A stretch of DNA of 64,000 bases from the NCBI RefSeq assembly GCF_000972845.2, contig NC_040011.1:27074379-27138378 (forward strand), written 5' to 3'. Below, in pieces: positions 25,401 through 37,604 of this stretch. Origin of the DNA: Larimichthys crocea. Taxonomy: Eukaryota; Chordata; Actinopteri; Sciaenidae. How positions within the stretch are numbered: the first letter of the stretch is position 1; each line of letters starts with the position of its first letter. Below the pieces are notes generated by a model, which had not been told where the DNA came from, did no database searches, and saw nothing but the letters and a program-made list of their open reading frames with translations. A program made the translations under genes and the position numbers.

Positions 25401-26501
25401 TATTCCTCTGGTCATAGTCAGCTTGGTGCTGATCGTAGATAAAGATGCCTATGGCAACGCTGTGCCTGGAGAGGATGTGTCAGTGCATCAGTCCACCGAT
25501 CCTTTGTAAGTACAAGCACTGGGTGAGTCATTTCTATCTTGGGAACACCATTTTATTTGTCATAAATCCCAGTCAGAGACAGTTAATACAAATCTTTCTC
25601 ACAGTGTGTATATGATGACAAACCCTCTCCCTCCTTCCAGCTGCTGGCTGCAGAATGACGTCTTCTTCTATGTGACGGTGATGACATTTGTTCTTCTGAT
25701 CCTGTTGTGCAACATCTCTGTGTTCATCGTGGTTCTGATCCAGATCAGACATATGAAGGCCAATAAGCGGTCAACATACAACTGCAGTGTTCTGCATGAC
25801 TTGAGAGCGGTGGCCAGCCTCACTGTCCTGTTAGGTCTGACATGGGCAATGGGTTTTCTTTCCTTTGGACCAGGCAGAGTGGTCATGATGTACCTGTTCT
25901 GCATTTGCAACAGTTTGCAGGGTAAATATGAGCTGGATATGGTGTTAAGTAGATATTAGTTACGGAAGAGCAACAAATCTATAATTTGTAGTTAGTCTTA
26001 TTGTAATGTGCAAAGAGAAATAGAAAAAGAATAACACTATCTACATCATGCTGTAGTATTGCATCAAGTGACAGTATGGCAGATGAGTGTGTCTATTATC
26101 TCTGTTCTTTTGTTGTAGGGTTCTTTGTCTTTTTGTTCCACTGTCTGATGAAGGAAAATGTGAGAAAACAGTGGAGAATCCATTTGTGCTGTGGACGTTT
26201 CAAACTCAGTGATTACTCAGGTATTTTAAAGTAAACCAATGCTTGTGGTTGTAAGACATATGACATAATAGGCTCAGATGACTGAGGGGAAGTCATTTTA
26301 AGGTGGATGAGTCATTATTTTCTTTTCTCTCTTTCTCTCTCTGTGTGTTCAGATTGGAGCCGCACTATGACAGGGGGCGATCACCGCAAAAAGAACAATC
26401 TTGTTAACTCTGACTCAGTTGCTTCTGACAGCACCTCCGCCGTCAGAAAGGTCTCGGATTCCTCTACAGGATCAGCCCCAAACCACCACCAGAGGGCATG
26501 A
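15964..26501 (+). CDS. adgrg4: Adhesion G-protein-coupled receptor G4 (GPR112-like)
   Basis: Complete adhesion GPCR, 28 coding exons, 3675 bp, 1224 residues, one unbroken frame. Exons: 15964-16039, 16286-16912, 17224-17315, 17411-17469, 18007-18058, 18310-18347, 18508-18656, 19185-19241, 19463-19546, 19791-19876, 19968-20038, 20135-20162, 20328-20350, 20449-20591, 20683-20812, 21657-21763, 21897-22113, 22237-22402, 22772-22924, 23093-23230, 23317-23362, 23541-23644, 24163-24284, 24801-25069, 25400-25505, 25641-25921, 26119-26220, 26353-26501. The signal peptide (about 1-25) is followed by a pentraxin/LamG domain in one 627 bp exon, the feature separating ADGRG4 from ADGRG2. A Thr/Ser-rich stalk follows, then a hormone-receptor-like segment ([13 protein letters not shown], near 537-549) and a GAIN domain. 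The GPS has CVFWDF (839 on) and [13 protein letters not shown], with predicted cleavage between L875 and T876, leaving a THFALLL tethered agonist. The 7TM spans about 890-1160, with a short Ser-rich tail. The stalk is far shorter than in mammals. The ligand is unknown. Confidence 0.95.
16286..16912 (+). other. adgrg4: Pentraxin / LamG-type domain exon of adgrg4
   Basis: A single exon encodes almost the whole domain (about residues 26-234). Visible pentraxin-like landmarks are [13 protein letters not shown] at the start, the [20 protein letters not shown] strand pair with its conserved Trp and Cys, and the closing [20 protein letters not shown]. Several N-glycosylation sequons (NQT, NET, NGT) are present. 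Such domains bind ligands or oligomerise in secreted pentraxins; the role here is unknown. Confidence 0.85.
17680..17819. repeat. Common teleost MITE-like repeat in an adgrg4 intron
   Basis: The stretch starts gtagtggagtaaaaataata and ends tgagtaaatgtac...ccaccactg, which is the pattern of a very abundant fish non-autonomous element. Its family (probably a DNA transposon derivative) cannot be fixed without a repeat library. Confidence 0.55.
17850..17883. repeat. (TG)n(TA)n microsatellite
   Basis: A short TG run passes into twelve or more TA units. Intronic in adgrg4. Confidence 0.9.
18236..18319. repeat. Perfect tandem duplication, 2 x 42 bp, across an adgrg4 splice acceptor
   Basis: Bases 18236-18277 (beginning taaagttgtgggaaaaaaat) are repeated exactly at 18278-18319. 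Each copy contains the acceptor ctgtgttttcag followed by ggatcaagag, so the 38 bp exon at 18310-18347 is preceded by a second, equally good acceptor 42 bp upstream. Use of the upstream site would add 14 in-frame codons with no stop. Confidence 0.95.
19381..19429. repeat. (CTTT)n microsatellite
   Basis: A tetranucleotide run with one irregular T block near its start. It lies 34 bp before an adgrg4 splice acceptor and may lengthen its polypyrimidine tract. Confidence 0.9.
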
Positions 26502-27002
26502 GTGGGCCTCTGGATGTGCCTTTCTGTAAAGCTCTTCCTCTCAAGGTCTATTGTTCAATCACAAACATTAATATTGACATGGAAAGATAAAATCAATTAC
26601 ATTTTCAGGGTGAGGCACTCCTGCACCTTTTTTAAAAAAATCAACCACAAAAAGTAAATACTGCACTGATTGTCGATACACAGTACAGAAGTTAATTCTG
26701 AAAATGCACTTTTTGCAAGTAAGCAACACTTATTTAAAAGCTCTAAAGCCTCTCAATCTATTTTTACTACATGACTGTTTTCACTGTACAGCTGAATGAC
26801 TCGTGCTTGGAAAAAGATTTGTGTTTGTAAGTAATTAACATGTAATGTTGCACAGGGAGCAGTTGTAAGAGTTTTCCATTTAAATATAAATTGTTAAAAA
26901 AAAGAAAAATATATATATTGTAAATGACAGTGTCTGTATCCAAGAATTGTTTTCAGATCTTTCCGTTGAAGACATTTTAAAGATTGCTTTCATTTGAATG
27001 AT

Positions 27003-27008
27003 AATAAA
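27003..27008 (+). terminator. adgrg4 polyadenylation signal
   Basis: AATAAA about 500 bases past the adgrg4 stop codon, the first canonical hexamer in a sensible place on this strand. Confidence 0.55.
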
Positions 27009-28399
27009 ATGTTGATGTAAGCTGTGTTGAAACATTTTTGCATGCTGTCATATTACACAATGTCAGCATTGCTGTGATCGTAAACCTGTGAGTGCCTAAA
27101 GATTGATTTTGTGTGTGATGCTTTCAATCAATCACCAGCACCACTGATTTTTCTTGAATTCAGAACAGAAACAGAAACTGAAGTCTAAAACTTATGTATA
27201 TTATATTTTTAACTGACTTGAGATGGAACCAGAACTCCTTAAGGTGTTAACATGAAATGATCATTTAGATAAAATATTGTAGCTATTGAGATAATATTAT
27301 TGTTTTCTTGAATATCTTTGCATTTATATAAGACCACACTGGTTGTATCATTTTACTTTAGTACTTTCTTTTCATAGTTTTAGGTTTAACAGACAAAGTG
27401 TCAGGCACAGAAACTCTTCTGTATAACCTCTGTATAAATAGACAAAGGATGTATCATAGAAACAAATAAGATTTTATGTTTGCAGTGGGAACAAGGAGAA
27501 TCACAAGAACCCTATAAATGTCATGGGTTCTTCAGTATAGCATGTTGCACCACGTTACATCTGTTGTCTAACTTTTGGACAGTGTAACTGAGGAATGTTT
27601 TAATAAGGTGTCATTCAGGCTCAGTAGGAACTGGCTGGATGACATTCTGTTCATGGTTGTCTGCATTCACCAAGCTTCACACACCCTCCCAGTTGAACAC
27701 ATCAAGTAACTTTAGAGGCTCAGGGAGCAAAATGTTTTGTCTGTAGAGAAGAGGAAGAAAGGAAAGACACCAGATGGTTCTTCAATTCTGATCGATCCAA
27801 TCTGATGTTTAAAGTCAAGCCAAGTGACCTTTTTGGCTGCTCATGTAGGTGAGCACATCAGCTTTGATCAAGCTGTCAATGTAAGGACCTACTTTGTTGT
27901 CATCTTTGGTCAATCATCAGGTCAGGTAAGAGAAGCAAGTTACTTCAAATATAACTGACACAATGATTTGGTTCTTTATTTGCAAACTGGGTTAGCAGTT
28001 CAGTTAAGTTATGTTTTTTTTCTATCTGAACTATGAGCTGTAACCCAATAATTTACATTTCACTCCTACATACAGTTTTCAGTTACGCATTATGTTTCCC
28101 CTAGATAGAGCACATTCATTATGCATTTCAGCCCCCGTATTTAAACATCCTGTAGTGCAAACCTGCAGAATATATGTCCTATTATGTTAAAAAATTCCCA
28201 TTTTCTGGCAAATTACAAAGTGATTTCTTCCAGATGTTGACATTTTTTACAAACGTATTATAATGCATCATCTGATTTTTATTTATTGTGAGTGTAATAT
28301 GTTAGCTCACAATCTCTGAGCTATAACCTTTACCAAAAATAGGTGTACTTTACACTTTTACTGTTTGTATTATTGTTTGTGAAATGCTTGCATATACAG

Positions 28400-28905
28400 A
28401 AAACTATAATCAGTCAAAGGTATAAAGGTACAAGGGCTCAGTCCTGATCGCCGTGGTGGCCCAGAGCCCAGACACTCACTTATGATGATGATGATGATGA
28501 TGATAGAGACTTTATTTGTCATTGTAACAGTACAAGTACAGTTCAACGAAATTGTAGACCAGTCTGTCCAACAAATAATACATGTAATATGACAAGTAGG
28601 GGAAGACAGGACAGTGTGTGGCAGCCAAAGGAAAGAAAGAAAAAAAGGGATACAACATGGGGAGAGGGGAGGAGAAAAAAAGAACAACCCCCAGTCTGTG
28701 CTCCTGTAGGAGTACACTCTGGGAGCAGGACAAAAACACCTCAGCAGTTATGGCACATATACACATATACAATACACTCTACAACATGAGACAGATCACT
28801 AGCAACCAGGGGGTAGGGGATGGGGAGATTGAGTTTCCAGCACAGACACGCCGTCCGGTCCTGCAGCCAGAGGGCGCTGGACACACAGACCCGCCTTGTC
28901 ACAGG
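28400..28905 (-). repeat. Probable LINE-derived interspersed repeat with (TCA)n tail
   Basis: A TGA-trinucleotide run (28482-28504) is followed by agactttatttgtcattgta and, further on, a tract ending in gccagagggcgctgg. This arrangement fits the simple-repeat tail and 3' region of an L2/Rex-like fish retroelement on the minus strand. The long open frames here on both strands (for example 28370-28717) are probably incidental. Family and borders are inferred. Confidence 0.5.
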
Positions 28906-29114
28906 TTTTAGGGAAACAATAAATAATCAGAACTGAAACTGTAAACTGAAAATGTGGAATACAGCAGATATCAAAATTCAACCCTTTCTTGCATTGATCT
29001 TATAGAGTAATACAAGACTAAAAATCATGAGTAATTACTTAAGATACTGGTAGAATATATTTTGAGAATCTCCTAATGATTCTGTTGTTGTCTGTTTTCA
29101 GTCACAGCTGACCC

Positions 29115-30511
29115 ATGGAGGACAGTCCAATGGCTGTGAAGGTGGAGAAGCATTCTCAGTATGTCATCCTGACTTACTTCCACGGGGACATCAACAGCAT
29201 GGTGGATGCTCACTTCACTCGTGCTCTCAGCAAAGTCTGCAAAGTCAAGGCACCAGCAGCAAAGACAAAGAAAATACGGAAAACTATTAAATCGGGTAAG
29301 CACAAAAAACAACACTACATGTCCTTCCTGACTACAAACAGGACAATCAATCAATCAATCATTCCCATCCATCCACTCAACATGGCTTCTTTCTTTGTCC
29401 CCTACAGAGGAAACCAACCACTGTCAAGGGAGTGCTATTGACCCTTACTCTGAGACGCAGATTCCTCCTGTAGCAGGACATCTCCTGACCTATAGTCCTG
29501 CAAGCGATGCTCCTGACTCATGGCCCTCTTTCAGTGCTATGGCAGGGGAGGGCTCAGGGTCCCTTGCATATTCCCTTTCCTCAGAAGGGGGACTGAGTAT
29601 CACTGGACAGCAATACGCCACATCTCTGCTAAACCTACTGCATAATGACCGGGGTGAGATGGGACCCAGCATGGCCTCCAGCTCCAAGCCAGAAATGCAT
29701 CCCAGCTGGACGATGCCACAAGGATTTAGAGAGTCCGTGGAGCCTGCTGAGAGCTTTGAAGCTGGTAAGTCTTCACATGCAATATAACACCTTATACCAA
29801 TTATATTTTTCTTAGTATAAAGGAGATACCAGTTATGGGGAACCTGTTAAAATGCTTATCTCACCTCAAATTTGAAAGGCTGTGTAACAAACTGGGGGTG
29901 TGACGTTCAAACGATGCAGGCTTTTACCAGGCATGGAGGGTCTAACAAAAAGACACTATTGAGTTGTGTTATGGGAAGGGTTTTTGTATCTTGATTCATA
30001 CTAGGTCTTAAAGTAAAGACAAGCGTCTGCTGCATCAGTTTTGACCATCTGTTTCTTGTAAGCTTTAAACTTAAATAATGAAACCAAATTTCTGGAGTAC
30101 TACTTAAACTCTAAACTGGCTGCTAAATGGCACATAATCCTTTAACTACCCAGCACGTATGTGTTTCTATTTGCTGTGTCCAATCTTAATTTACTGGAAA
30201 GCATTACTGGTTTATAAAAATCACTTGAGAAACAGCTAAAGTTCTCATTTAGAAAATTCCTTTCCTCTATCCATTCCTTTCCTATTATAATTTAACTTAA
30301 GTCGGAGTAAGTATTAAGTATGCCGGTCTACAAATATGTAAAAACTAAACCACATACAACAGACAACCCATCATTATCTAATCCTATTTAGAATGGTGGT
30401 TAAGTGTTTGGGAATTAGTTCTTGGCATCCTTGTTCCTTGTTCACCACTCAGCAAACTGTGCATCTTTTTCTGAGAACTGTATGAAAAAGCTAAAATATT
30501 ACATGTGTGTG

Positions 30512-30546
<35 letters not shown>

Positions 30547-30644
30547 CAGCTCAACTTAACTTGCTTGATTACAAACTTGCAATTATGTCTCCTCTCTCTC
30601 TATCAGGACGGCGTCTGACCAAGAAAGATTTGTACTGGTATTGA
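29115..30644 (+). CDS. vgll1: Vestigial-like family member 1 (TEAD co-factor)
   Basis: Nuclear co-factor that binds TEAD transcription factors through the Tondu (TDU) motif and competes with YAP/TAZ. Three coding exons, 29115-29295, 29408-29764 and 30607-30644, give 191 residues in frame. The TDU motif is at about 17-40: VILTYFHGDINSMVDAHFTR matches VGLL1's VxFTYFxGDIxSxVDxHFxR pattern. A basic segment (KTKKIRKTIKS) follows, then a Ser/Pro-rich region with a TGQQYATSLLNLLHNDR helix resembling the LLSLLQQDR block of mammalian VGLL1. The last exon encodes GRRLTKKDLYWY. The first coding exon begins at 29102 after an acceptor, so an untranslated exon is expected upstream. A poly(A) signal is at 31227-31232. 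Position between adgrg4 and cd40lg matches human Xq26.3 and supports VGLL1 over VGLL2 and VGLL3. Confidence 0.93.
29765..30606 (+). other. vgll1 intron 2
   Basis: No exon seen on either strand. It contains a (TA)n microsatellite (30516-30545) about 50 bp before the acceptor. Confidence 0.7.
30516..30545. repeat. (TA)n microsatellite
   Basis: About fifteen TA units in vgll1 intron 2. Confidence 0.95.
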
Positions 30645-31240
30645 AGGTGTTGGAGCAGCAGAGACAGAGAACAGCTTTACCTGTACCACTTGTGGCTTTG
30701 TAATGCTACCTGGCTCTTTGTTCATGCCGGTAACTGTTGTGTATTTTCTCGTCAAACTGGCCTAAGAAGCAGCAGCTCTTCCATTCCCTGCCCCACTTTT
30801 TTAGTTTCTTTTTAAAATGACTTCAGCACCTCAGTATGTACTACTTGGAACGTTTTCTGACAAACCTGTTCTTCATCTCTGTCACTCCCTATGTCTATCT
30901 CAGGGCACTGTTAATGTTGCTCCCTTTGCAGTGGAGTTGGATAAAGAGCATTTACTGCTTTTATCAAGTGCTTCTTTTAGTGGGCTTACACAAGTAAATA
31001 GGCCAGTATTAAGTTAAGTTAAGTGTCAACATTATGAGTCTTGAGTGTATTAATATTGATATATCTGTCAACGGTTTTACTTTTAATAAGAATATTTTAT
31101 ATATCTAAACAACAACAAAATGAAGGATTCTGCTGTAATGTTAATGGCTTGTTTTCTTCTTGTGATCTTAAACTTACAGTGCATCAAATGGGTCACTGTA
31201 CAAAAATGTAATCATATACACACTGAAATAAATATCTCAA
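30645..31240 (+). other. vgll1 3' UTR
   Basis: The non-coding tail runs from the stop codon to AATAAA at 31227-31232. The 66-codon frame at 30817-31017 inside it is probably not translated. Confidence 0.55.
31227..31232 (+). terminator. vgll1 polyadenylation signal
   Basis: AATAAA about 580 bases after the vgll1 stop codon. Confidence 0.55.
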
Positions 31241-32410
31241 ACATTCCTCGGTGTTGGACACAGATAGCTACTTAATATATTCATAATAATCAAAGTACAT
31301 ACTTACTTTCGTTGGCTTGGATAATATTGACACCGGGTACATTTACTCAAGTACTGAACATTTTTATTCTATTACATTTCTCTTTTATGGTGCTTGTGCT
31401 GCACAGAAGCAAAGGCAAATACTGTACAGTTTAGTTCACAACATATATCTGTCAGCTATAGTAAATTATTTTTCAGATGAACCTTTATCCAAAATGTAAA
31501 ACTGATTCATAAAATGTGAATGATTAAACTACCCAGTATTAAATAGTTATAGTAATACATTACATAGTAATACAATATTAAAGCAGACAGTTATAATGAT
31601 CCAAAATATAATGCTAACGGGTATGCTAACTGTATTATTAATATGTTTACATGAAATGCAGGATTTTACTTTAACCAAATGAATAACTGCTTGCATCACC
31701 CTCACCTTACAGGTTTTTAGAAGAACCTACAGTAAAACTATGTGTGTAGCCGATGCAGCAAACTCATTACAGTGACATTAGAGTACCACTCTAATGGATC
31801 ATTTTATCAGCAGGAAGTGCCAGACTGAATTGTACTTCGTCTGTCTTTGAGGACACACTCTGTTATTCATCATCACCATCCCTTATTTCCTCAGCTCCAT
31901 TCACCTGTTCGTTCCTCTGCCTCTTCACACATCCACATGACATGTTTAATTTAGTAACCCAAGAAGAAGAAGATGGCCTAATTAAAAAATGTGGAGACAT
32001 TGTTTGTCTGGGTGATGAGTGTTTTTTTTATTTTTTTTAGATGTCTGTTATTGTTGGAACGTGTTGACACCTTGTGTTTGGCCCTGTGTGAACTTTAATT
32101 GAGGCTTTGTGATGGAGGTTCATTAAATTTCAACATTTAGAGAAGTAAATAAGCAAGTAAAGATTTATTCATGAAGCATTTTTTTAAAACACACAGTTGG
32201 CAAGCTTTACACACACACACAAATAGGTCAGCAATCAGTAGTGAAGTGGGAGTGTTGGTGAAACTAGAGGTGCTGACTTAAACTATGTGTAACATAAATC
32301 AAGGCTAAACTAAATTCAATCAAAAAACAAAACAGACCAACGTGGGCTGAAAGGCACAAGCTTTCCAGAAGGGAGCGAGAGGGAGGCAGCCATCTTGGTA
32401 TCACCCAGCT

Positions 32411-32500
32411 AATTAAATTCAATACAATTTTATTTATATAGCACCCAATATTAACAGAAGTTATCTCATAACACTTTCCATATAGAGCAGGTCTCTTTGT
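32411..32500. repeat. Fragment of an abundant fish interspersed repeat
   Basis: The run attttatttatatagcacc followed by ttatctcataacactttcca and tatagagcaggtc is a widespread sequence in percomorph genomes. It is part of a longer element of uncertain class. Confidence 0.55.
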
Positions 32501-32546
32501 AATATACAATGTATTTATTATTATTTATTTGAAAGCATATAAAGGC

Positions 32547-32688
32547 GGGGTGTCCCAGCCACCCTGTGGCCCAGGGTTCGAATCTGACCTGCGGCCCTTT
32601 GCTGCATGTCATCCCCCATCTCTCTCTTCCCACATTCCTGTCACTCTTCAGCTGTGTCTATACAATAAAAGCTTGAAAAGGCCAAAAA
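32547..32688 (+). mobile_element. 5'-truncated tRNA-derived SINE
   Basis: It contains a polymerase III B box, GGTTCGAATC (32575-32584), then the common fish SINE body (cctgcggccctttgctgcat) and a short A-rich tail after gccaaaaaaa. It is flanked by a perfect 15-base direct repeat, AAAGCATATAAAGGC, at 32532-32546 and 32689-32703, the expected target-site duplication. Only about 28 bases precede the B box and no A box is seen, so the copy is truncated and probably cannot be transcribed from its own promoter. Confidence 0.85.
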
Positions 32689-35600
32689 AAAGCATATAAA
32701 GGCTGCTAGCAGGGTGACAACATCACGCCAAACTATCAGAACCACCTAAAAGACTAAACAGAGGCAGGCCAGCACGACACACATTGTCTTAAGGCCTAAG
32801 GCCATGACACATTTTTAAAAAAGCACAAATAATTGATGAAAATGGATCATGACATACTACAATTTATTCTAGTAGAAGACTGCACATCGTCATCTGGAGA
32901 ACAAAACAAGCAGGCTGAGATTATCAAGAGCGGGTGGTCTTGGCTCAGCCCGACTTGAACCCTGGAGTGATTTGTTTGGAATCAGAACTCAAACGACAAA
33001 CTGACGCATTGCCGACATCATTTATAGCCACAGATGGAAGAGAAGTCATCTCCACATGATGGGTGGGTGGATAATTGAAGACACTGTGCTAATATTACTA
33101 TCTTCCCATCTGGTACTGTATTAACCATGGACGGGTTACCAAATGGCCCTATTGGGCACTGTTCCATAGGGCTCATGGACCCTAAGCCAGTTACAGGGAC
33201 CCAACATCTGACAATCAGTCCGAGGAATTAAACAATGCTGTAATAAAAATGGGACAATACTTGAGCAGGGAAATACCTCAATCTGTCATCAATGAGGAAT
33301 ACACATAACACATTTATTGACAAAGATAATAAATAAAAGCCTACTGGCACATGATGCCTACACAGTCTATATATAGACTTCTCTATGTCATATATTGGCT
33401 ATATATTGACATCTTCTCCCAGACTGGATCTACTACTCATCTACTCATCAAGTCAGTCAATCAACACATCTACCAGCTGGTGCACAAACGTGATAAAAAT
33501 GACTTTTAAAGGAGCATCATGTAATATTTGATATTTAGCGCCCCCAGTTTCAGAGTGCAATCCATTATACAGTGCTGTCCTAAATATGGACAGCTGTACA
33601 TGTGCATTTGTTACATTACTAATGTTTAAAAACAAGCAAATTCACATCTTTGCTAACAGCCAAACATTAAGCGTGTAGGTGCAACAGCACAAGAAATAGC
33701 AACCAATATTAATTACTAATCCAACAGCAAGAAGCCCAGCTCAGTGTGTCAGTTTCAGTCCAGTTTCAGGCAGAGCGTCCAGAGGACACCAGAGGGAAAA
33801 CCAGAAAACATTTTCTTCAGAAAATATGATACAGTTTTCCTAAAATCAGTGAAATAGTTGTTGTGTGACTTAGTAAAGTAAAGCCGAAAACCTTCTCTTG
33901 TCCTGGAACCCAAAGTTATAGTGTGAGAAAAGCCGTGCAGGGAAAAGACCGGAAAGGACAAAGGCACCATTCATCCTAATAGTAAGTCAGTGTAGCATCA
34001 AAATGAGGCTGTTATTTCAAGGTAGAAAAGTTACTTTAACATGCGTAATGATCACTTCAGGGATTATATTTTAGCTTTACAGGTTTTCTGGCTCAATTCG
34101 ATAACATTCTCTGGAATATGAGTGACGAGGTCATGTTTGCAGAGGTATTACAGAGGTTTTGGAGAACCTACTTTTTTCAAGCCTTGAAAAGTCCACATCT
34201 TCCTTCCTGTGTTTTATTGTTTCTTCAGTTAGCATCCCAGAACAGGTGAAGCCAGTCACCTATTGACCCACTCCTTCTGTCCAAAAGTAACTCCAAAGGT
34301 TCCTGACCACAACAACAGTTTTTATTCTTTTCACATTAATATCACTTCCTGATATACTATAAAAGGCTGACTAGGTCTTGTAAATGACTTCCTGCAGTGT
34401 GAATTATGTCATCAGTAACGCATGCTAGTCCCTACAGATAAACATGAAATTTTGTACAGGTATCCATGTGCATGAATGTTCAGTGACTTTTAGTGATCCA
34501 GTATTATTATTAGTACTTCAGTTTCCAATTTGTCCAAATTTGTCCAATTAGCAAATGTTAGTATTCTAACAACAGTTAGCATTTAGCTGAAAGTATCACT
34601 GTCCCTAAATGCAGCCTAACAGAGCAGCTAGCCTTGTTGTAGAGTTTTATTCTTGTTATCAAGATGATCATTAATAATTTCCATAATCCCACACCTGGGT
34701 TGGATGTATGTATATGCACTCACTATAATACATGTGCCTTTTTCTACATTTAAATAATGATTTGCTGCTTGCCTTTTCATATGTAGTGCATATGCTTTGA
34801 GTAAGTTTAGAGTATAATCACAATGTTGTGGTTTTACATTAAAGTTTCTGATTAAAGTGCCTCTATTGTTCATATAATGTGATTATGGAATGATAGGCAG
34901 CACGTGCATGATAATACAAACTAATAAAGAGGTTGGGTAATGTGACTATTTATATGGTAATTTACCATTTGAGCATTGAAAACTTAGTGAAGATTGTATT
35001 TAATATATTGTAGCCAATAAGACACTGTAATTAACTGTCTTGGAATTTTAGCTGAATCATATCTCACCAACATCATCCGGACACATTTCAGTACCGACTC
35101 ATACAAGTTACGTTTGACAAAACAATCCAGTGATATAATCGCATTTAGCAGCTGCACCATAGCTCGCTCTTTCCATGGTATTGTCTGAAATAATTTAGTT
35201 CTCACAGCCCTTTAATTATAAATTTATCTCTCCACTCTCTAACCTTTCCTTCAGTATCAGCCAATATCTTTATATTGATTTGCTTTGTATGTCCACCCTG
35301 TTGAAATATTTGCACAAAAATAGCTAGAAAAGAGTCACGGTGAGCTCTACCAAGTATTGCAAAGTTTTTTATATTGACTGATTATATTGACTGAATTGTT
35401 TACAGTCAATTACAAAGTTCATAAGCAGCATAATATAAAACAGAAAGATTTTTTTTTTCAATAAAACTGGATAGTTCTTCTTAAACTGATATCTGATCAG
35501 ATCCCTCAGTTGTCTTCAGAGGTCTGTCTACATTTAAATCTATTAAAGATTTTACTCTTTCTGCTTTTTTTTAAAAATGCTCTTTTCCTTAAAATAAGGG

Positions 35601-37604
35601 CTGGGCTGCAGATCACCCACTCTACTGTTACACATGTTATCTCCACTTCCTGTTCCTGTAACAGTTTGTCTCTCATAAAACAAAGGCAGGTGGGAACTAA
35701 AGATAGTCTTAAACAGAAGAGTCATGAAATAGCACCTTAGATGTCACACATAAAATAAATAAGCAACATAAATTAGCACAGTAAAATAGTAGTTAATATA
35801 ACCTAAAAATGTAATGTGTACAGTATTTTAAGATAAAGTCTCTAATATAACAAATGGGCTTCCTTTTTAAAAAGCTGCTGCACTCTCTTTGTCAAATGGA
35901 CAGTCTTTATTTAATATGCAGCTCCTTTAGCTTTGAGTGAGGTAATGCATTTAAAACAGGTGATAGTGGCAAAAAACCATCCTGCTCTCATTGACAGACC
36001 TCAAGACCAGCGTCATTTCTATTCTAAGGCATCATTCTTCATTAGTAGCTGCTGGAAATATAATTTTTATCTTACTATGGAATAAAATATGATAATATAA
36101 TTGAGATGTTTTACACAGGAATACAGGAATAAGACTAATTAAAGGGGGGGTGTAGCAGCTATGGATTGGAGGGGCTTATTGTTAACACTTTTATCATTTT
36201 TATTTTTAAAATATTGTAGAAAGAAAGATTTGGCAGTAGGAAGAACAAGCACACAATCTGCATTTCTCCGGCAGGCAGATTCATCAGCCATGTAGACTTT
36301 AAACCATAATCCCTCTTCCCACCTTGTGTCACACATAATCAGGCAGATCTGTGGCCCATATGGGAGAAAAGAAATGAGGGGACTGCAGATCAAGCTTTCA
36401 ACAAGCCAATGATGCTGATTGCAAAGTGAGATACAGGGCATAAGGTGTTGATGGTTGCTGCATGTGGTTTCCAGCTGACACCAGTGACCATATCTATTGA
36501 GATTTACAGAGATCTCACTCACAATGGGAGCATCAAGAAGCGGAATGACGTCAGTCACTGCAATCATGTATCCACTGTAATCACAATGAGAGATCATAAC
36601 CTGAACTGAAAATAAGTGCACTGTGTGTCACATAAAATTATTCTTGCTGTTAGATAAAAGAAAGATAAAGCGGGACCATCAGAGAATGAAATGCCCAAGA
36701 AAGTAAACGCACTTTGTAGGAGCATACACTACATCCACTACAATTTATGCATCCCTGCAAGCCATTTTCCAGGTAACACAGTATTTATCTATCCAGTTAT
36801 TTCACTATAGAATAAACATTTGTTTACACTGTCTTGAAATAATTCATTGTTGTATTAAACACAGTGCAACTGAGTTTCAAGCCAAATTCACATAGGACAT
36901 AAATGAATGGAGTGGCTGTCTGTTAGGTAATGTAATTTAAACAGATAAATCCACTGGAGATACTGGAGAGGATGATTTATTGTATTTTTGTAGATGAGGC
37001 TGTGCAGAAAAATGCTGAACAGGTGTGCAACTTTCTTTGTTGGTGACTTACTTTCTGCTCAGCTGAACCAGCCATGTGGAGTTATACACATGAGCAGTCT
37101 GGCACAGAAATCATAATAATGAATATGAAACGCACAGCTTAGCAAAACCATGCAACAAAAGTTTGTATATCTGGAGCGGAACGACCTGAGTAATTCTCCC
37201 CAGTATGACTGAATAATTAGAACTATATTTTGGACAATCACTTAATCTTGGCTGTATGCGCAATGAAAAATCCTAAAATCCAGCGGAAGTCGGTGTAACC
37301 GTGCGAATTTGATTCACATTCTCAGCACAACGCCTTGAAAGGTATTTGCATGTGCAGCTGGAAATCAATAGATTTGGGGGGATTTAATGTGTTTACACAT
37401 TGTGATCAAAAGAACTCATTATAATAACTATAAGAGGGAAAAGAAAGAAAACTAGTATGTGTTTGTGCGTCATACCTGCGTACAGGGGTGCAGGTATGAA
37501 GAAGTGCACTCTAATAACTGGGCTGTGCATTGGCCCTGATGAGCTGGGGGCTGTGAGGGACTCCTCGCTGCTCCTCTCCAGTCCTCTGCTCTCGTTTCAC
37601 TGAT

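Larger units (their letters stand above)
26502..29114 (+). other. adgrg4 3' UTR and intergenic region before vgll1
   Basis: A polyadenylation signal AATAAA at 27003-27008 is about 500 bases after the adgrg4 stop and is the likely end of its mRNA. From about 27050 to 28400 I see no coding exon. A vgll1 5' untranslated exon probably lies here, because the coding exon at 29115 is preceded by a splice acceptor at 29100-29101, but I could not place it. Confidence 0.5.
31241..37604. other. Gene-poor 6.4 kb interval between vgll1 and the opsin gene
   Basis: No exon of a known family is recognised. BRS3 and HTATSF1, which flank VGLL1 in human, are not seen. Repeats are at 31320-31400 (inverted piece of the common ccaccactg-type repeat), 32411-32500 and 32547-32688. 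The longest open frame (36139-36621, minus, 160 codons) has no recognisable domain and is described as a finding. The stretch upstream of 37605 should contain the opsin promoter. Confidence 0.5.

Noticed and set aside
28370..28911. Several open frames of 60-115 codons
   Set aside because: They lie in a probable interspersed repeat with a trinucleotide tail and overlap in conflicting frames.
32575..32584. tRNA-like B box
   Set aside because: No cloverleaf, acceptor stem or A box; it is part of a SINE, not a tRNA gene.
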